From assembly GCA_025464695.1 (NCBI GenBank), contig JAODNQ010000111.1, positions 1 through 7,272 on the forward strand: a DNA stretch of 7,272 bases, written 5' to 3'. The position numbers and the translations under genes are program-made. Below the pieces are notes generated by a model that saw only the letters and a program-made list of their open reading frames with translations, was not told the origin of the DNA and made no database searches. Source of the stretch: Frankiales bacterium. GTDB lineage: Bacteria; Actinomycetota; Actinomycetes; Mycobacteriales; SCTD01. Below are positions 4,734 through 7,272 of the stretch, piece after piece (positions within the stretch are counted from its first letter, which is position 1; the number at the start of each line of letters is the position of its first letter).

Positions 4734-5660
4734 TCAGACGAACTGGTCGACCGCCACGGCGAGGAACAGCAGCGCCAGGTAGGTGATGGACCAGTGGAAC
4801 AGCCGCATGGGCGTGCCCGGATCGTCGGCCGCGGCGGAGCGGACCCACAGGTGGTTCTCCCGCAGGAACACGGCGCCGAGCGCCAGCGCCGCGCCGGCGT
4901 AGAGCGGGCCGGACGCGCCGAGCGGCCACCAGAGGAGCAGGGACACGACCACCATGGCCACGCTGTACAACGCACTGCGCCGGGCCACGACCAGCGGCGG
5001 GGCCACGACCGGCAGCATGGGCACGCCGGCGTTGGCGTAGTCGTCGCGGTAGCGCATGGCCAGCGCCCAGGTGTGCGGGGGCGTCCAGAGGAAGATCACG
5101 CCGAAGAGCACGAGCGGAGCGAGCCCGACGTCGCCCGTGACGGCCGACCAGCCGATGACGACCGGCATGCAGCCGGCGACGCCGCCCCACACCACGTTCT
5201 GCGACGTCCGGCGCTTGAGCACCATCGTGTAGACGAGGACGTAGAAGGCGATCGTCGCGACGGCGAGCCCGGCGCTCAGCCAGTTGGTCAGCAGCCCCAG
5301 GGTGAGCGCCGACAGGACGCCGAGGACGAGGCCGAAGACCAGTGCGGCGCGGGAGCTGACGGTCCGGCGGGCCAGCGGGCGCTTCTCGGTCCGGTGCATG
5401 AGGACGTCGATGTCCTGGTCGTACCAGCAGTTCAGGGCGTTCGCGCTGGCCGCGGCCAGCGTCCCGCCGAGCAGCGTGGCGAGGACGAGCCCGAGCGACG
5501 GCAGGCCCCGCGCGGCGAGCACCATGGTGGGCACCGTGGTCACGAGCAGCAGCTCGATGACGCGGGGCTTGGTGAGCGCGACGTAGGCGCCGAGGGTCTC
5601 GGCGGCCCGCAGACGGGCCGAGGCGGGGGCGACGGCAGGCGGGTCGGCGAGCGTCGTCAC
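4734..5660 (-). CDS. ctaB: Protoheme IX farnesyltransferase (heme O synthase)
   Basis: CtaB is a UbiA-type membrane prenyltransferase that attaches farnesyl from farnesyl diphosphate to heme B, giving heme O, the substrate of CtaA. The 308-residue product has about nine hydrophobic segments. The first Asp-rich diphosphate/Mg site is NALNCWYDQDID (74-85), followed by MHRTEKRPL (88-96). VLKRRTSQNVVWGGVAGCMP (147-166) and TPPHTWALAMRYRDDYANAG (193-212), then VPMLP, are signature blocks of heme O synthases, the latter holding the second Asp-rich site. GTG 5660 is chosen because it leaves a normal short N-terminus before the KPRVIELLLVT motif and has a TANNNT box directly upstream. The frame continues open upstream, antisense to tkt, without meaning. 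The gene is divergent from tkt, a common actinobacterial order, and ends at a strong hairpin. Confidence 0.95.
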   Translation of the reverse strand: MTTLADPPAVAPASARLRAAETLGAYVALTKPRVIELLLVTTVPTMVLAARGLPSLGLVLATLLGGTLAAASANALNCWYDQDIDVLMHRTEKRPLARRTVSSRAALVFGLVLGVLSALTLGLLTNWLSAGLAVATIAFYVLVYTMVLKRRTSQNVVWGGVAGCMPVVIGWSAVTGDVGLAPLVLFGVIFLWTPPHTWALAMRYRDDYANAGVPMLPVVAPPLVVARRSALYSVAMVVVSLLLWWPLGASGPLYAGAALALGAVFLRENHLWVRSAAADDPGTPMRLFHWSITYLALLFLAVAVDQFV

Positions 5661-5667
5661 AGGGCGA

Positions 5668-5673
5668 AGACTA
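5668..5673 (-). promoter_or_regulatory. -10 box of ctaB, likely leaderless
   Basis: TAGTCT on the minus strand (complement of 5668-5673) fits TANNNT and ends 7 nt before GTG 5660. No purine-rich ribosome site lies between them, so the mRNA probably begins at or next to the start codon. A -35 element is not evident. Confidence 0.55.
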
Positions 5674-5704
5674 CCGGCGGACCCGGAGGCCGGCCCACCC
5701 GCGG

Positions 5705-5728
5705 CCGACCGCCGCCGTGTGCGGTCGG
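5705..5728. promoter_or_regulatory. 8-bp inverted repeat between ctaB and tkt
   Basis: CCGACCGC (5705-5712) and GCGGTCGG (5721-5728) are perfect inverted copies separated by 8 nt. The site lies about 32 nt upstream of the ctaB -10 box and 52 nt upstream of the tkt -10 box. The size and spacing would suit a dimeric regulator acting on either gene. No known operator consensus is recognised. Confidence 0.4.
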
Positions 5729-5779
5729 GCACAGCCTCGGGGACAGGTTCGCTCCGCGGGCGGGTGGGCACGGCAGCGG

Positions 5780-5785
5780 TAGGGT
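5780..5785 (+). promoter_or_regulatory. -10 box of tkt
   Basis: TAGGGT matches TANNNT. It predicts a transcription start near 5790-5793 and a leader of about 40 nt before GTG 5830, which leaves room for the ribosome site at 5820-5825. A small inverted repeat, GATC-AA-GATC (5789-5798), covers the predicted start. No good -35 was found. Confidence 0.45.
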
Positions 5786-5829
5786 CCGGATCAAGATCAC
5801 CGACCGTCAGCTGCCACCCGAGGGGTCCC

Positions 5830-7272
5830 GTGAGCGTCACCACCACGCCGTCAGAGCTCGACTGGTCGGAGCTCGACCGACGCACGGTCGACGTCGCCCG
5901 CGCTCTCGCCATGGACGCTGTCGAGGCGGCCGGCTCGGGGCACCCGGGCACTGCGATGAGCCTCGCCCCGGCGGCGACGCTGCTCTTCCAGCGCTTCCTG
6001 CAGCACGACCCGTCCGACCCCGCCTGGCCGGGCCGCGACCGCTTCGTCCTGAGCTGCGGCCACTCCTCCATCACGCTCTACACCCAGCTGTACCTGTCGG
6101 GCTACGGCCTGACGCTGGAGGACCTCGCCCACCTGCGGCAGTGGGGCTCGCTCGCCCCGGGCCACCCGGAGCACGGCCACACCCCCGGTGTCGAGACCAC
6201 CACCGGTCCGCTGGGCCAGGGCGTCGGCAACGCGGTCGGCATGGCCATGGCGGCCCGGCGCGAGCGCGGGCTGCTCGACCCCGACGCCGCTCCGGGTGAG
6301 AGCCCGTTCGACCACACGGTCTGGTGCATCGCCTCCGACGGCGACCTCGAGGAGGGCGTCAGCGCCGAGGCCAGCAGCCTGGCCGGCACCCAGCAGCTCG
6401 GCAACCTGGTGCTGGTCTGGGACGACAACCGGATCTCCATCGAGGACGACACGCAGATCGCCTTCACCGAGGACGTCGTCGCCCGGTACGAGGCCTACGG
6501 CTGGCACTGCCAGCGGGTCGACTTCGTGCAGGAGGACGGCTCCTACCGCGAGGACCCGGGGGCGCTCGCCGCCGCCCTCGAGGCCGCCCGCGCCGAGACC
6601 GGACGGCCGTCCTTCATCGCGCTGCGCACGATCATCGGCTGGCCCGCCCCGACCAAGCAGGGCACCGGCAAGGCCCACGGCAGCGCCCTCGGCGCAGACG
6701 AGGTGAAGGCCACCAAGGAGGTCCTGGGCCTGCCGACCGAGGCGTTCCAGGTCCCGGACGAGGTCCTCGCCCACGCCCGTGAGGTCGTCGCCCGCGGCCG
6801 GGCCACCCACGCCGCCTGGCAGACCCGGTACGACGCCTGGGCCGCCGCGAACCCCGAGGGCCTCGCCCTGCACCACCGCCTGCAGAAGCGCGAGCTCCCG
6901 GCCGGCTGGACCGAGCAGCTCCCGGTGTTCGAGGCCTCGCAGAAGGGCGTCGCGACCCGCAAGGCCAGCGGCGAGGTGCTGACGTCCCTCAAGGACGTGC
7001 TGCCCGAGCTGTGGGGCGGCTCGGCGGACCTCGCCGAGAGCAACAACACGACCATGGAGGGCGAGCCGAGCTTCCTGCCCGAGGACCGGCAGACGAAGAG
7101 CTGGAGCGGCAACCCGTACGGGCGCACCCTGCACTTCGGCATCCTCGAGCACGCCATGGGCGCGATCATGAACGGCATCGCGCTGCACGGCGGCACCCGC
7201 GTCTACGGCGGCACGTTCCTCGTCTTCTCGGACTACATGCGCGGCGCCGTGCGGCTGGCCGCCCTCATGGGG
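5830..7272 (+). CDS. tkt: Transketolase (3' partial)
   Basis: Transketolase moves two-carbon ketol units between sugar phosphates in the pentose-phosphate pathway, using thiamine diphosphate and a divalent metal. The window holds 481 codons of a protein that normally has about 700. Visible motifs are SGHPG (36-40), CGHSS (76-80), GHPEHGHTPGVETTTGPLGQG (111-131), the cofactor block SDGDLEEG (169-176) with DDNRIS (198-203), KAHG (281-284) and the catalytic Glu440 in GILEHAMG. SDG replaces the GDG of many family members, which I recall as usual in actinobacteria. The pyrimidine-binding domain starts near residue 370 (EASQKGVATRKASG) and is cut off by the window end. GTG 5830 is supported by GAGGGG at 5820-5825, 4 nt upstream. 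It is divergent from ctaB; tal and zwf commonly follow but lie outside the window. Confidence 0.97.
   Translation, partial: MSVTTTPSELDWSELDRRTVDVARALAMDAVEAAGSGHPGTAMSLAPAATLLFQRFLQHDPSDPAWPGRDRFVLSCGHSSITLYTQLYLSGYGLTLEDLAHLRQWGSLAPGHPEHGHTPGVETTTGPLGQGVGNAVGMAMAARRERGLLDPDAAPGESPFDHTVWCIASDGDLEEGVSAEASSLAGTQQLGNLVLVWDDNRISIEDDTQIAFTEDVVARYEAYGWHCQRVDFVQEDGSYREDPGALAAALEAARAETGRPSFIALRTIIGWPAPTKQGTGKAHGSALGADEVKATKEVLGLPTEAFQVPDEVLAHAREVVARGRATHAAWQTRYDAWAAANPEGLALHHRLQKRELPAGWTEQLPVFEASQKGVATRKASGEVLTSLKDVLPELWGGSADLAESNNTTMEGEPSFLPEDRQTKSWSGNPYGRTLHFGILEHAMGAIMNGIALHGGTRVYGGTFLVFSDYMRGAVRLAALMG

Noticed and set aside
4309..4782. A 157-codon plus-strand frame in the ctaA-ctaB gap containing the 33-nt repeats.
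   Set aside because: It has no good ribosome site, runs into the antisense of ctaB through a terminator hairpin and is low-complexity. The repeat length being a multiple of three is not enough.
4794..6299. A 501-codon plus-strand frame antisense to ctaB and running into tkt.
   Set aside because: It covers a clear heme O synthase on the other strand and shifts frame relative to tkt; the translation is Arg/Gly/His/Gln-rich without motifs.
5851..7188. A 445-codon open frame antisense to tkt.
   Set aside because: It mirrors the codon bias of a well-supported transketolase; the translation shows no domain.
1..7272. tRNA, rRNA or a known riboswitch.
   Set aside because: No cloverleaf, rRNA-like segment or recognisable riboswitch core was seen on either strand by eye; a covariance-model scan was not possible.

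Overview
The window comes from a very G+C-rich actinobacterium. The signs are strong G/C bias at third codon positions, frequent GTG starts, TANNNT-type -10 boxes placed so close to GTG codons that leaderless mRNAs are likely, and the actinobacterial neighbourhood ABC ATPase / ABC-2 permease / ctaA / ctaB / tkt. I cannot name the genus from the sequence alone.

Layout. (1) 1-790 (+): 3' part of an ABC-2-type exporter ATPase, cut inside Walker A by the window edge. (2) 843-1646 (+): its ABC-2 membrane permease. The 52-nt junction holds a 14-bp direct repeat and a 19-codon micro-ORF linked by ATGA overlaps at both ends. (3) 1661-2674 (+): a membrane-anchored alpha/beta hydrolase, probably in the same operon. 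(4) 2661-3245 (-): a TetR-family regulator, convergent with the hydrolase and overlapping its end by 14 bp. (5) 3318-4250 (+): ctaA, heme A synthase, divergent from the regulator across 72 nt. (6) 4251-4733: a 483-nt stretch with no convincing gene, containing repeats and hairpins. (7) 4734-5660 (-): ctaB, heme O synthase. (8) 5661-5829: divergent promoter region. (9) 5830-7272 (+): the first 481 codons of tkt, transketolase, cut by the window end.

How the genes work together. CtaB farnesylates heme B to heme O and CtaA oxidises heme O to heme A, the cofactor of aa3-type cytochrome c oxidase. The ABC exporter is often found beside ctaA in actinobacteria, but its substrate is not known to me. 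Transketolase opens the pentose-phosphate cluster that commonly follows. The hydrolase and TetR gene look like additions between the exporter and ctaA, and the TetR protein could control itself and ctaA from their shared promoter region.

Most of the window is ordinary core metabolism and I see no new defence, mobile or biosynthetic system. The least explained parts are the ctaA-ctaB gap, where two diverged copies 213 nt apart can fold into the same two-stem hairpin, and the duplicated ATGA start junction between the two ABC genes.
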